From: Nostoc sp. NMS9
Lineage (GTDB): Bacteria; Cyanobacteriota; Cyanobacteriia; Cyanobacteriales; Nostocaceae
Reading direction: 5' to 3'
NCBI RefSeq assembly: GCF_017114995.1
Contig: NZ_JABXKL010000003.1
Coordinates: forward strand, 1 to 64,000
Length of the DNA: 64,000 nucleotides
Both the position numbers and the translations under genes were made by a program. Positions 36,086 through 45,502 of this stretch are shown here, piece by piece. The notes beneath the pieces are model-generated. The model was given only the letters and a program-made list of their open reading frames with translations. It made no database searches and was not told the DNA's origin. Each line of letters starts with the position of its first letter. Position 1 is the stretch's first letter.

Positions 36086-36724
36086 CTACTTAAGTTTTGA
36101 TTGAGCTAAATCTTCCCCAAAGTATATGGCGCGGATATCTGTGGGTAATTTGTCCTCTAGCATACGATAGCCTTCTTGGAGAAAATTCGCTACTTCCTTA
36201 GGAGCGATCGCTTCTCCTTCAGCTTGTAGATAAGCAGCGATTCTAGTTTCACTCCAGTGGAAAGTTTGAGCCATTAATACAATTAATCGTAAAACTGGCG
36301 GTAGTTGGTCTAACGCCTGTTGTACATAGCACCATAGCGGCGGTGAAGTCGCTTGCAGAGAATAATGAATTGCTTCTGTGGGTGGTAGTTTAATCTCATT
36401 TATACAGAAAGCTGTCATATTAATTAACCAATTTTGCATGGTCAAGGCTTCCTCACCTGATTCAGACTCAGTTAAGTTTAGTCCACCGAGTTCGTAATAA
36501 ATATGTCGCCAGGTGAGGGCAAACAGATAATCTGCTTGCACAGGCGATCGCGCCGAATGCCGAATTAAGGTGTAGACTATGGGGCTATAGCGGCAAAAAA
36601 TCACTGTAAAGTACTTTCCGGCATCTGGATAGCGCTGAAACAGAGTCAGTAGTTCATGGTCACTGTGATGGAACAGCGACTTCACCAGTGGGTGATTAGC
36701 TTCGGGAAAATGAGGAATTTGCAC
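36086..36724 (-). CDS. Sigma-70-like (ECF-type) protein, function unproven
   Basis: 212 residues. The first half (SDHELLTLFQRYPDAGKYFTVIFCRYSPIVYTLI) has the shape of sigma region 2. The second (LDQLPPVLRLIVLMAQTFHWSETRIAAYL..PKEVANFLQEGYRML) has the shape of region 4. The region-2 DNA-binding segment is replaced by a longer insert and the tail is unusual, so it may be a regulator derived from a sigma factor. It is 89 bases upstream of the TPR gene on the same strand, suggesting co-transcription. Confidence 0.55.
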   Translation of the reverse strand: MQIPHFPEANHPLVKSLFHHSDHELLTLFQRYPDAGKYFTVIFCRYSPIVYTLIRHSARSPVQADYLFALTWRHIYYELGGLNLTESESGEEALTMQNWLINMTAFCINEIKLPPTEAIHYSLQATSPPLWCYVQQALDQLPPVLRLIVLMAQTFHWSETRIAAYLQAEGEAIAPKEVANFLQEGYRMLEDKLPTDIRAIYFGEDLAQSKLK

Positions 36725-36924
36725 AAGTCTTGGAGTTGATAGTTGTTAAAATAGATAGTGTTGGGAATTGCACTCCCCTAGTTAATCGCATAATATCTTG
36801 GTGTTGCTCAGTTTGTAGATGAGACTCAGACTAGTTGAGTATTGATAAACTAGAAACAAGGACTTAATTTTAGTCTTAATCGACAATCATAAAATCAACT
36901 CTCTTAAAGAATCCTTATTTGTTC

Positions 36925-37521
36925 ATGGTTATAGCAGTTAGTGTCATATCGTTCCTCCTCAGTCCCCTTACTTTAGGCTCCTTTCTGCCTTCCCTGCCCT
37001 TAGATAGCCTGTTCTCCACTCAAGGCATTATGGTGATGCTGCTAGCAGCTTATGCTGGTGCCATGTGGATGTTTCTCACCAGTGCCCCAAAAGTACACAC
37101 TGTAATGGTGTCAGATTTAGAGATTGCCCGACAGTTGTATGAAGGGCTGCTAGATTTGCCAGCAGCTGAGGTGCCATTGCACTACTACTACAACTACGAA
37201 CAAACTATTGGCGCAACTGGCATCGATCCGTTATATATGTCTACTGGACCGAGCTTGTCTAGCAAAATGATGAATAATGCTAACGATGGGCTGTGGTATC
37301 AATTGAAGAAAAACACTCAGTTACACGTCATTACTGGTGCGAGTTTAGGTAGCAAAAATCAGCAACGCCACGTTTGTTTTGACCATGACTGCCTGGAAAT
37401 GATTTTAATGCGAGTCGAAACGCGCGGTTTGAAATTGAAGATTCGTAACCAGAAACCCCTGAACTTTTTAGTCAAGGACTATGAAGGGCGAGTCATTGAG
37501 GTGGCTGAGGTAGCGAATTAG
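36925..37521 (+). CDS. VOC/glyoxalase-like domain protein with N-terminal membrane segment
   Basis: 198 residues from ATG at 36925 (TTG at 36919 also in frame). Two hydrophobic stretches near 1-20 and 32-53 precede a vicinal-oxygen-chelate half (HTVMVSDLEIARQLYEGLLDLPAAEV .. FLVKDYEGRVIEVAEV). The metal ligands of true glyoxalases are not obvious. It is a cyanobacterial conserved protein of unknown role. Confidence 0.7.
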   Translation: MVIAVSVISFLLSPLTLGSFLPSLPLDSLFSTQGIMVMLLAAYAGAMWMFLTSAPKVHTVMVSDLEIARQLYEGLLDLPAAEVPLHYYYNYEQTIGATGIDPLYMSTGPSLSSKMMNNANDGLWYQLKKNTQLHVITGASLGSKNQQRHVCFDHDCLEMILMRVETRGLKLKIRNQKPLNFLVKDYEGRVIEVAEVAN

Positions 37522-37693
37522 TTCTGAGATTTTAGATTATTTGAGGTTGGGTTTGGCGTAGCTTGCCACTGTAGGCATCGCTAAACCCAATATTTATTTT
37601 TAGATTTTGGATTTTAGATTTTGGATTTTGGATTTTGCTGCAAGCGTTACCGCAGGGGTAGGTAAGTAGATAGGTGTAAATAAAGTGGAAAAA

Positions 37694-38158
37694 ATGTACA
37701 CATCTCACCTATATGAAACAGATTTCTATGATTGGACGCAAAAGCAGGTTAGCTTGCTCAAAACTCAACAGTGGGAACAATTAGATACAGTTAACCTGAT
37801 TGAAGAAATTGAAACTTTGGGCAGAAGAGAACGGCAAGAATTGCGAAATCGGCTGGGAGTATTGCTAGGACATCTACTAAAATGGCAATTTCAACCTGAA
37901 AAACGTAGCAATAGCTGGTTGGGTACAATTCGAGAGCAACGTGTTCAAATTAAGCTGCTTCTGCAAGATAGCCCTAGTTTGAAACCCTATCTCGATGAAG
38001 TTTTCTTCAGTGTTTATGAACTAGGTTTGGCTTTAGCGATTCGAGAAACTGAGTTGGGTGAAAATGTTTTTCCAGAAATCTGTCCCTACACTTTAGATCA
38101 AACTTTGAATCCTAAATTATTACCAAATTTTAATCAGGTTGATGAACAGGGCGAGTAA
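37694..38158 (+). CDS. DUF29 family protein
   Basis: 154 residues from ATG at 37694 (GTG at 37685 in frame). LYETDFYDWTQKQVSLLKTQQWEQLD followed by NLIEEIETLGRRERQELRNRL and LKWQFQPEKRSNSW is the DUF29 signature, an all-helical family multiplied in cyanobacteria, sometimes linked with mobile regions. Function unknown. Upstream there are GATTTTG tandem repeats. Confidence 0.88.
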   Translation: MYTSHLYETDFYDWTQKQVSLLKTQQWEQLDTVNLIEEIETLGRRERQELRNRLGVLLGHLLKWQFQPEKRSNSWLGTIREQRVQIKLLLQDSPSLKPYLDEVFFSVYELGLALAIRETELGENVFPEICPYTLDQTLNPKLLPNFNQVDEQGE

Positions 38159-38180
38159 TTACCCCAATACTATTATTTTC

Positions 38181-38995
38181 TCACCGTAAACTGTGGCAAA
38201 TAAAAGCAGCCCAGTAATGAGGAAGTGAAAAGGGAAATTGCTGAGTAGAGTTTTCGATTTTTTTAATTTGTCTGTTCAATTTAGTATACATATTATATTC
38301 AAGCTTCCATTGTTGATATTCGATAGAATCTGAAGGATATTTTTTTCTATTTCCTATTAATTCTTTTTCCCTTGCTTCTACTTCCTGAAATATTTTATTT
38401 AGGTCTAATTTTGTAAATTCTCGTAGCTGAATTTGGGGGGGTTAACTTGAATTTCGCCAGCTAATACGCGATCTTCGCGTCTGAGATTTTCCCAAACTTG
38501 TTGTTTTTGGGTTTCTAAAGATGCGATCGCTTCATTATAAGCTTCCCAAGCAGCGCGTGTGTCACTGCGATTATTTTCAGATTTATGGCTTTGGCGTTCT
38601 TGGTCAATTTGCCATTGCAGTGCTTCATACTGCTGCAATAATTCTTAGACTTTTGGGGGAATTTCTTCGCCTTTAGAGAGGTTGTAGCTTGCCATTAAGT
38701 CTACCAGGCGTTTAGAACGCGATCGCTCTGAATATTCAAAAGCTTTTTCTATTTGTCCAGCATTGATGCAGGCTTGCACCATGTTTTCGTAAATGCCGAT
38801 AGAATTTTCTAGAATCTTTTGACGGCGTAATTCAGACTTTACCCAACTGCGGCTAGTCTCTACTGCTTGTATAGCAATACTATAAGCTTTAATAGCTTCG
38901 TCCCAGCATTCATATTTAAAAGCTGTATCCTTCCCTACTAGCGTTGGGGAGTAAGATTCAAAGCCTAAAAGGAGAGAGGTCAGACTGTATTGCAT
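38181..38995 (-). pseudogene. Decayed TPR-CHAT protein gene
   Basis: Two consecutive frames read as one protein. The first, 38645-38995, has WDEAIKAYSIAIQAVETSRSW, IYENMVQACINAGQIEKAFEYSERSRSKRLVDLMAS and ends PPKV. A TAA follows, and the same frame goes on with ELLQQYEALQWQIDQER to GEIQVNPPKFSYENLQN. The stop looks like CAA to TAA. A further frame change then leads to PHYWAAFIC, which resembles the end of CHAT domains (stop at 38181). CHAT proteins are caspase-like proteases; here the protease core is missing, so it is inactive. Confidence 0.7.
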
Positions 38996-39067
38996 ACAAA
39001 CGAAAAACGCTATAATGTTCCATTTCCACTCAGGCTAAAATAGGTAAATCCCTAACAGAGATGATTT

Positions 39068-39634
39068 ATGAACCAGCCAATATCTGAGAGAGTGCGCTGG
39101 ACTACCGCCGACTTAGAGTTGTTTCCAGATAACGGGAATCGCTATGAAATTATCGACGGGGAATTATTTGTGACTAGAGCGCCTCATTGGAAGCATCAAA
39201 AAACCTGTGTCAGAATTAGCACTTCCTTGGATAACTGGTCACAAATTACTGGTCTGGGAGAAGTTGTGACTGCTCCAGGAATAATTTTTGGCGATAATGA
39301 TAATGTTATTCCCGATGTTGTCTGGGCTAGCAACGAAAGATTGCCTTTACTTTTAGACGAGGCGGGGCATTTGACTGGTGCGCCAGAACTGGTTGTAGAG
39401 GTGCTATCTGCTGGTAGTGAAAATGAAAAGCGGGACAGAGAACTAAAACTTAAGCTCTACTCATCACGAGGTGTCAGAGAATATTGGATTGTAGATTGGC
39501 GCAAGCAACAGGTGGAAGTATATAGACGCGAACAAGCAAGTTTAAAGTTAGTTGCTACATTGTTTAATGGTGATGAATTGAGTTCACCCATATTGCCTAA
39601 TTTTACTTGTGCGATCGCACAAGTATTTAATTAA
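39068..39634 (+). CDS. Uma2 family endonuclease-like protein
   Basis: 188 residues. WTTADLELFPDNGNRYEIIDGELFVTRAPHWKHQ, then PELVVEVLSAGSENEKRDRELKLKLYSSRGVREYWIVDW, is a clear Uma2 (DUF820) protein with the conserved Asp/Glu and Lys residues. Function unknown; second Uma2 in this window. Followed by ATTACGA tandem repeats. Confidence 0.9.
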   Translation: MNQPISERVRWTTADLELFPDNGNRYEIIDGELFVTRAPHWKHQKTCVRISTSLDNWSQITGLGEVVTAPGIIFGDNDNVIPDVVWASNERLPLLLDEAGHLTGAPELVVEVLSAGSENEKRDRELKLKLYSSRGVREYWIVDWRKQQVEVYRREQASLKLVATLFNGDELSSPILPNFTCAIAQVFN

Positions 39635-39791
39635 TAAAATTACGAATTACGAATTACGAATTACGTCTGATGTGAATTAGAAACGCCGCTTATTCCATAA
39701 GGGTTTCTAGATTCGCTCAAAATCATAGTTTTGGGATTACCTATGAAATTACAAGGGTTTCAAAGCTTAATTCACATTAAACGTGAATTAG

Positions 39792-40073
39792 TTAATTGTG
39801 CTGTAAAAATTCAACTTTGGGCAACAACGGGTCAGTCACAATACCCACACCGTTAAAACCCCAGCGTTTGAGCAAATTTCCTAACTGTGTACGCGCAATA
39901 GATTCCACAGCAAAGCGATTTGCCACTTCTGCTGCATGGGTGTTGAGATAGCTAAGGGCGTCAAAGTTTTCTTGAAATAGCAATAAATAACCTGATGTTT
40001 CAGCATCAGGACGAGCTATAAGATAATTCCCGTCAGTTTTTGAGCGCACCAAGTAATAGACATCGGACAGCAT
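39792..40073 (-). CDS. Small conserved protein of unknown function
   Basis: 93 residues from ATG at 40073 (the frame is open to 40163, but the extra 30 residues look like random hydrophobic sequence). MLSDVYYLVRSKTDGNYLIARP..ETSGYLLLFQENFDALSYLNTHA..RWGFNGVGIVTDPLLPKVEFLQ. Mixed alpha/beta, soluble, with no known motif. Its position after the pst operon on the same strand may be incidental. Confidence 0.6.
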   Translation of the reverse strand: MLSDVYYLVRSKTDGNYLIARPDAETSGYLLLFQENFDALSYLNTHAAEVANRFAVESIARTQLGNLLKRWGFNGVGIVTDPLLPKVEFLQHN

Positions 40074-40194
40074 GGAAATGAAGTTTGTTAGGGAGAAAAA
40101 AAGTCCTTCAAATAAAAAACATAGAGGAATATCGCACAACTTTAATTTCCGAGTATCCCTCATTGCTTTAACATCAAAAATGTAAAATATTTAT

Positions 40195-41001
40195 TTATCC
40201 AAATTTGCCGCTGACATAATCTCTGGTATCTTCCTGCTGAGGATTGTTGAAAATTACTTCTGTTGCATCATACTCTACCATATAGCCATTACGGGTTCCT
40301 GTTTCTGAAGTCCGAACATTAAAAAAGGCTGTCTTATCAGAAACACGTGCTGCTTGCTGCATGTTATGGGTGACAATGACAATAGTATATTGCTCTTTAA
40401 GTTCGTGAATCAGTTCTTCAACACGCAAGGTGGAAATGGGGTCAAGAGCGGAGCAAGGTTCATCCATCAGTATAATTTCAGGTTGTACTGCGATCGCGCG
40501 AGCAATACATAACCGTTGTTGTTGTCCACCCGATAAAGATGAGCCACTTTGCTGTAGTTTATCTTTGACTTCATCCCACAAAGCTGCTTTTCTGAGACTG
40601 CTTTCTACCAATTCATCCAAATTACCTTTATAGCCGTTGATTTTGGCTCCAAAAGTAATATTGTCATAAATTGATTTAGGAAATGGGTTTGGTCTTTGAA
40701 ACACCATTCCAATTCTCCGACGCACTTCTACAGGGTCGATGTCGGATGCATACAAATTTTTATCGTAAAAAAGTATTTTACCTTCTGCCCGAAATGACTC
40801 AATCAGGTCATTGAGACGGTTATAGCATCGCAACAACGTACTTTTACCACAACCAGAAGGGCCGATAAAAGCTGTCACTTGATTTTTCGGTATATCTAGC
40901 CAAATATTCTGTAAGGCTAAAAACTTGCCATAGTAAACGTTGAGATTTTCAGTGCGTAAAACGGTTTCAGTGTTATTCACTGTCCTAGTGTTGGTAGCCA
41001 T
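40195..41001 (-). CDS. pstB: Phosphate ABC transporter ATPase PstB
   Basis: 268 residues. Walker [11 protein letters not shown]-loop [11 protein letters not shown], signature [15 protein letters not shown], Walker [13 protein letters not shown] and H-loop [12 protein letters not shown]. It energises phosphate import through PstA/PstC. Last gene of pstSCAB, 56 bases after pstA. Confidence 0.97.
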   Translation of the reverse strand: MATNTRTVNNTETVLRTENLNVYYGKFLALQNIWLDIPKNQVTAFIGPSGCGKSTLLRCYNRLNDLIESFRAEGKILFYDKNLYASDIDPVEVRRRIGMVFQRPNPFPKSIYDNITFGAKINGYKGNLDELVESSLRKAALWDEVKDKLQQSGSSLSGGQQQRLCIARAIAVQPEIILMDEPCSALDPISTLRVEELIHELKEQYTIVIVTHNMQQAARVSDKTAFFNVRTSETGTRNGYMVEYDATEVIFNNPQQEDTRDYVSGKFG

Positions 41002-41057
41002 AAATTAAATCTAGTGTTGGTTTAAACGATGGGATTTGCACTGTGGATGGTTGTTTA

Positions 41058-41939
41058 CTAAGCTTTTTTGCGAGTTGCCCAGCGAGCGATGATACTTGTG
41101 ATTAGAACCATCAAAACCAAAATTAAAGATGCTGCCCAAGCTAGAGATTGCCAATTTTTAAACGGAGAAATGGCGTATTTGTAAACTAAAACAGCCAGGG
41201 AAGCTGTTGGTTGGAATAAACCATCTGGCCAAAAGTTAGAAAATAGGGCAGTAAATAGCAAAGGTGCGGTTTCTCCAGATGCTCTGGCGATCGCTAGCGT
41301 TGCCCCAGTTACAATAGCTGGTAAAGCTGCTGGTAAGACTACTTGACTCACCGTTTGAAAGTTAGTCGCTCCCAACCCTACAGATGCTTGTCGCAAATCT
41401 TGCGATACTAACTGTAACGCTTCATCAGTAGTTCGCAGAATAATTGGCAACATCAAAATTGCCAGTGCAAACCCTCCAGCTAGAGCTGAATACGATCCTA
41501 AGTTCAACTTTACCATTGTCAAAACTACAATCCCATAGGCAAATACCCCAGCAATAATTGAGGGGACTCCACTAAGGACATTAGCTGCAAAACGCACCCA
41601 TCTAGCTACTCTCGCCGAACTAAATTCTGTGATGTAAATCGCCCCTAAAACTCCAAAGGGAATACTAATCAAGGCAGCAATTCCTACCATCAGCAGCGTG
41701 CCTAAAATGGCATTACCAAAGCCTCCTCCTTTTTGGAGAGCTTTGGGTGGCAATTCAACAAACACGGCCAGATTCAGACTGCTAAAGCCTTTAATAATCA
41801 CGTAAGAAAGCACTGCTAGCAAAGGTAAAAGTGCCAATACTCCGCAGGTAAAAGCGATGACGGTCATCACTGTATTAAACAGTGTCCTTTGAGACGTGGG
41901 GGAGCGAGTTAAACTGCGCTCTGGAAAATTAGAAGTCAT
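41058..41939 (-). CDS. pstA: Phosphate ABC transporter permease PstA
   Basis: 293 residues with six hydrophobic segments (for example VMTVIAFTCGVLALLPLLAVLSYVI and LISIPFGVLGAIYITEF). A permease EAA-type loop SQDLRQASVGLGATNFQTVSQVVLPAALPAI contacts PstB. 19 bases downstream of pstC. Confidence 0.96.
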   Translation of the reverse strand: MTSNFPERSLTRSPTSQRTLFNTVMTVIAFTCGVLALLPLLAVLSYVIIKGFSSLNLAVFVELPPKALQKGGGFGNAILGTLLMVGIAALISIPFGVLGAIYITEFSSARVARWVRFAANVLSGVPSIIAGVFAYGIVVLTMVKLNLGSYSALAGGFALAILMLPIILRTTDEALQLVSQDLRQASVGLGATNFQTVSQVVLPAALPAIVTGATLAIARASGETAPLLFTALFSNFWPDGLFQPTASLAVLVYKYAISPFKNWQSLAWAASLILVLMVLITSIIARWATRKKA

Positions 41940-41958
41940 AATTTAACCCAAAACTAAG

Positions 41959-42909
41959 CTATATTCGCTTGACTCTCAGAACGATCAACTCTGCCAGAAT
42001 ATTGACTACCAGTGTCAAAAAAAATAGAATTAAAGCCGCGTACATTAAAGCCGCAACTTGCAAACCACTCGCTTCTGAGAATTGATTTGCCAGTAGAGAA
42101 GAAATCGTATTGGCTGGTGCTAAAAGAGAAAGACTGATGTTGTTGGAGTTGCCGATTAACATCGTTACAGCCATTGTTTCTCCCATTGCCCGCCCAAGTC
42201 CCAGCATCACAGCACTCACTATGCCCGAAAAGGCTGCTGGGATAAGAACTTGTAAAATAGTTTCCCAGCGTGTTGCTCCTAGTCCTATAGAGGCTTGGCG
42301 CAAACTTGGGGGTACAGAAATCAAGGCATCGCGGGATAAGGCTGTGATGATGGGCAAAGTCATAATCGCTAAGATGACTCCCGCCGGCAACATTCCTGGG
42401 CCTGTAGGAGAAGTGCTAAAAAATGGTAGCCAGCCAAAGTAACCATTGAGCCATTTTCCCAAGTTGGTTAAGATTGGCACTAAAACGAAAATACCCCAAA
42501 CTCCGTAGACAACGCTGGGAATAGCTGCAAGCAGTTCTACTGCAAAAACCAGTACCAGCTTCACTTTAGCAGGCAAAAAATCCTCGCTCAGTACAATAGC
42601 AGTACCAACCCCAATTGGCACTGCTATCAGCAGACCAATAAAAGAACTCACAAGAGTTCCATAAATTTGGGGTAGCACCCCATAGCTATCATTAACCGGG
42701 TTCCAAGTGGTGTTGACTAAAAAGCCAGCACCAAACTTTTGGATAGCAGGCCAAGAGGCAATTGCAACCTGCGACCCGATCCATAATAAAGTCCCAGCAA
42801 CTCCAAAAGCGAAAATTTTAGTCAGCCAAATAAAACCCAAATCTAAGGATTTTTCAGCGTCAGAGCGATTTTTCATCGCTGATGAAAGATTTTGAGAATT
42901 TGTAGTCAT
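41959..42909 (-). CDS. pstC: Phosphate ABC transporter permease PstC
   Basis: 316 residues, six hydrophobic segments and the permease loop PPSLRQASIGLGATRWETILQVLIPAAFSGI. The N-terminal region AMKNRSDAEKSLDLGFIWLTKIFAFGVAG and the domain order match PstC. Follows pstS by 141 bases. Confidence 0.96.
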   Translation of the reverse strand: MTTNSQNLSSAMKNRSDAEKSLDLGFIWLTKIFAFGVAGTLLWIGSQVAIASWPAIQKFGAGFLVNTTWNPVNDSYGVLPQIYGTLVSSFIGLLIAVPIGVGTAIVLSEDFLPAKVKLVLVFAVELLAAIPSVVYGVWGIFVLVPILTNLGKWLNGYFGWLPFFSTSPTGPGMLPAGVILAIMTLPIITALSRDALISVPPSLRQASIGLGATRWETILQVLIPAAFSGIVSAVMLGLGRAMGETMAVTMLIGNSNNISLSLLAPANTISSLLANQFSEASGLQVAALMYAALILFFLTLVVNILAELIVLRVKRI

Positions 42910-43050
42910 GAATACCGACTTTCAGAATTAAATCAGAGAAAAATATGGGAGGCAACCAGATTAGTAAAATTGTCGCCTCATCATCTATTTAAACTGATAC
43001 AATAGTAACTCCATGTTCAAAGTTACTACTGAATAAGCGTGTTTGATTGC

Positions 43051-44241
43051 TTACTTGCTAGCGCTACTACCACTGGCGACAGAAATTTTATATTCTGGGC
43101 TGATTTGGTCAGCAGCAGCAGCCACCTTTGTGATGACATTGGGCGGTAGAGGAACATATCCTAATGCACTAGCCTGCTTCTGTCCATCAGTTAAAGCGTA
43201 TTCGATCGCAGCTTCAATCGCCTTGGCTTTTGCCGCATTGGGATATTTCTTGTAAGCCAAAATCCAGGTGTAAGTGACGATGGGATAGGAATCAGCCCCT
43301 TCGGGATCGGAAATGAAGGAGCGGAGATTTGCGGGTAGAGGTACTGATTCGAGAGTTTTAGAAGCTGATTCCTCACTAGCTACAACAAACTTACCGCCTT
43401 TGTTTTCCAAAGCAGCAAACTTGAGACTATTTTGTTTGGCATAGCCATACTCGACATAGCCAATGGAACCTTGAGTTTGTTGGATTTGGGCAGTAACGCC
43501 CTCGTTACCTTTAGCCCCTACTCCCTTAGGCCAGTTGACAGTTTTGCCCTCACCAACTTTACTCTTCCACTCAGGGCTGATAGCGCTGAGGTGTTTTGTG
43601 AACACACCCGTAGTTCCGCTACCATCGGAACGATAAACAACTGTGATTGACTCTTTCGGAAGCTTTGCACCTGGGTTAGCCTTGGCAATTTGGGCATCAT
43701 CCCAAGACGTGATTTTGCCTAGTAGAATATCGGCGTAAACTGCTCGTGGGAGCTTGAGTTCTGGAACATCAGGCAAGTTGTAAGCCAACACGATGCTACC
43801 AGCAGTCACAGGCAGTAAAATAACGCCTCTATCTGCTGGTACTTTCTGGATTTCTTCATCCTTCATTGCGACATCGCTGGCACCAAAGTCTACAGTGCCT
43901 TTGATAAATTGTTCAACTCCAGAACCGCTACCAACTGATGCATAGTCAACTTGCAGATTGGGATATTTTTTGTTTAAATCTGTGAACCAGGTATCGTACA
44001 GTGGTGCCGGAAAAGACGCACCAGCCCCGCTTAACTTTACGGTTCCGCCAAGGTCTAATTTAGCTGTGCTAGAAGCAGTAGTATCTGTAGCAGTGCCAGA
44101 AGGCGCATCCTTGGTGGCTGTATTATCTGGTGCTTGCTGTCCGCCACAAGCTGTTAGGCTGATTGTCAGTGCTAACACTGAAATTGAACCTGTGAGGCGA
44201 TGAATTTTTGTTGCACTAAGACGTGAGAGCATCGCTATCAA
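43051..44241 (-). CDS. pstS: Phosphate-binding lipoprotein PstS
   Basis: 396 residues. Signal peptide with lipobox LTAC (Cys near 32) followed by a Thr/Ala/Asp-rich linker. The ligand domain opens LSGAGASFPAPLYDTWFTDLNKKYPNLQVDYASVGSG and contains VYRSDGSGTTGVFTKHL, where phosphate is hydrogen-bonded. Lipid-anchored periplasmic binding protein and first gene of the operon, with a Pho box upstream. Confidence 0.95.
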   Translation of the reverse strand: MIAMLSRLSATKIHRLTGSISVLALTISLTACGGQQAPDNTATKDAPSGTATDTTASSTAKLDLGGTVKLSGAGASFPAPLYDTWFTDLNKKYPNLQVDYASVGSGSGVEQFIKGTVDFGASDVAMKDEEIQKVPADRGVILLPVTAGSIVLAYNLPDVPELKLPRAVYADILLGKITSWDDAQIAKANPGAKLPKESITVVYRSDGSGTTGVFTKHLSAISPEWKSKVGEGKTVNWPKGVGAKGNEGVTAQIQQTQGSIGYVEYGYAKQNSLKFAALENKGGKFVVASEESASKTLESVPLPANLRSFISDPEGADSYPIVTYTWILAYKKYPNAAKAKAIEAAIEYALTDGQKQASALGYVPLPPNVITKVAAAADQISPEYKISVASGSSASK

Positions 44242-44287
44242 TTTTTTAGTAACTTTTCAGGTGAGCGTTTCTAAGATACTCCCAAAG

Positions 44288-44317
44288 GACAACAATAGAG
44301 ATTAACGAAAGGTTAAC
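44288..44317 (-). promoter_or_regulatory. Pho box upstream of pstS
   Basis: On the minus strand, GTTAACCT (44317-44310) and GTTAATCT (44306-44299) are spaced 11 bases start to start, with a weaker third unit TTGTTGTC (44295-44288). The unit resembles the cyanobacterial Pho box (PyTTAAPyPy-A/T direct repeats with 3-base spacers) bound by the PhoB-type regulator SphR. Placed about 50-75 bases before the pstS ATG. The rest of 44242-44821 holds no gene. Confidence 0.72.
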
Positions 44318-44821
44318 AAAGCAATAAAGATACTTGTTTTTTTGATGAAGAGCAAACCCTGCTTTTTAGTTTTTATTGATAAATTTTATACTCTTACTTT
44401 AAGTTTAAGATAGAAATATTACTAGAGTAAGTTTGTTATACCTATTTACAAAAATTTATTGATAGTGTAACTTTGTTGGTCAAGTAATCAAAAAAGTATA
44501 TAAATATTAATTAAGATTAAGCATTAAACACTTTGTAGCTAAATTTAGGCACTACTCTGCAAGACTAATATAAATACTAATATAAATAATGTTAATTTAC
44601 CATATTTTAGGTTAAATACCAGAATTCACAGCACGCCTCAGCCAAGAAAATCAGATAATAGACACCTCAGCTACAATTCGTAGAACTGAAAAATTACATA
44701 CCAAAAAGGCAAAAGAAAATATGCTAGTTCCTAAGATGTAAGCACAAATTTCATTTCAATATTAATGAATATACTAGTTGCTGTTGGTTTTTCCTTTTGC
44801 TTTTCCTTGGTTGCCTGATAA

Positions 44822-45409
44822 ATGTTTGCTGCTTCCAATCAATTACTATGGTCTATGATTGGCTTACTCCTGACAATGGGTGGTACCTTCTTAGAAGTTT
44901 ATGGCATCACCTTACCTTGGACTTGGAGTCAGCACGGAATTCAGACTTTTTCTTTAGGTGTCACTTTTCAAATTGGCGCAGTATTGTTGGTGGGTTGTTT
45001 AGGGGGAAAAAATGCGGGTGCGCTCTCGCAAATTGCCTATTTAGTCATGGGGTTAACCTTATTACCAGTATTTGCCGATGGCGGCGGTATTGGTTATGTC
45101 AAGCTGTCTCAGTTTGGCTATTTACTAGGCTTTATTCCTGGAGCTTGGATTTGTGGCTTAGTTGCCTTTAAAGCGAGACCTCGACTAGAAACTCTTGCCT
45201 TTAGTTGTGTCTGTGGCTTGTTAACTCTCCACCTATGCGGTATTACTTATTTGATTATTAGCTATCTTTTTCAGTGGAAAGGCACAGAAAATCTAACCTT
45301 GATGCAAGCAATCCTTAGATACTCCTGGTTTGCACTACCAGGTCAACTAACTGTGGTCTGTGCAGTTACTGTAATAGCATATATATTGCGTCACTTAATG
45401 TTTTATTAG
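44822..45409 (+). CDS. bioY: BioY-type biotin transporter component
   Basis: 195 residues with about six hydrophobic segments. GVTFQIGAVLLVGCLGGKNAGALSQIAYLVMGLTLLPVFADGGGIGYVKLSQFGYLLGFIPGAWICG matches the conserved core of BioY, the substrate-binding subunit of ECF biotin transporters. ECF ATPase genes are not in this window, but solitary BioY can work alone or with shared modules. ATG at 44822, next to lspA. Confidence 0.85.
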   Translation: MFAASNQLLWSMIGLLLTMGGTFLEVYGITLPWTWSQHGIQTFSLGVTFQIGAVLLVGCLGGKNAGALSQIAYLVMGLTLLPVFADGGGIGYVKLSQFGYLLGFIPGAWICGLVAFKARPRLETLAFSCVCGLLTLHLCGITYLIISYLFQWKGTENLTLMQAILRYSWFALPGQLTVVCAVTVIAYILRHLMFY

Positions 45410-45439
45410 TTCATTGTTATTGTCCTTTGTCATTTGTCA

Positions 45440-45495
45440 AAAGCTCATGACCAATGACCAATGACCAATGACCAATGACCAATGACCAATGACTA
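45440..45495 (+). repeat. 7-bp tandem repeat (ATGACCA)
   Basis: About seven near-perfect copies of ATGACCA between bioY and lspA. Such short tandemly repeated repetitive sequences are characteristic of heterocystous cyanobacteria. Related blocks occur at 7801-7840 and 57378-57420 (ATTAGTC), 24338-24365 and 49590-49615 (GGGCATT), 54283-54305 (GGAATAG), 37597-37640 (GATTTTG) and 39645-39665 (ATTACGA). Confidence 0.85.
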
Positions 45496-45502
45496 ATTTG
45501 CC

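Noticed and set aside
40074..40163. N-terminal extension of the small protein after the pst operon
   Set aside because: The 30 extra residues are not protein-like and an internal ATG at 40073 begins the plausible domain.
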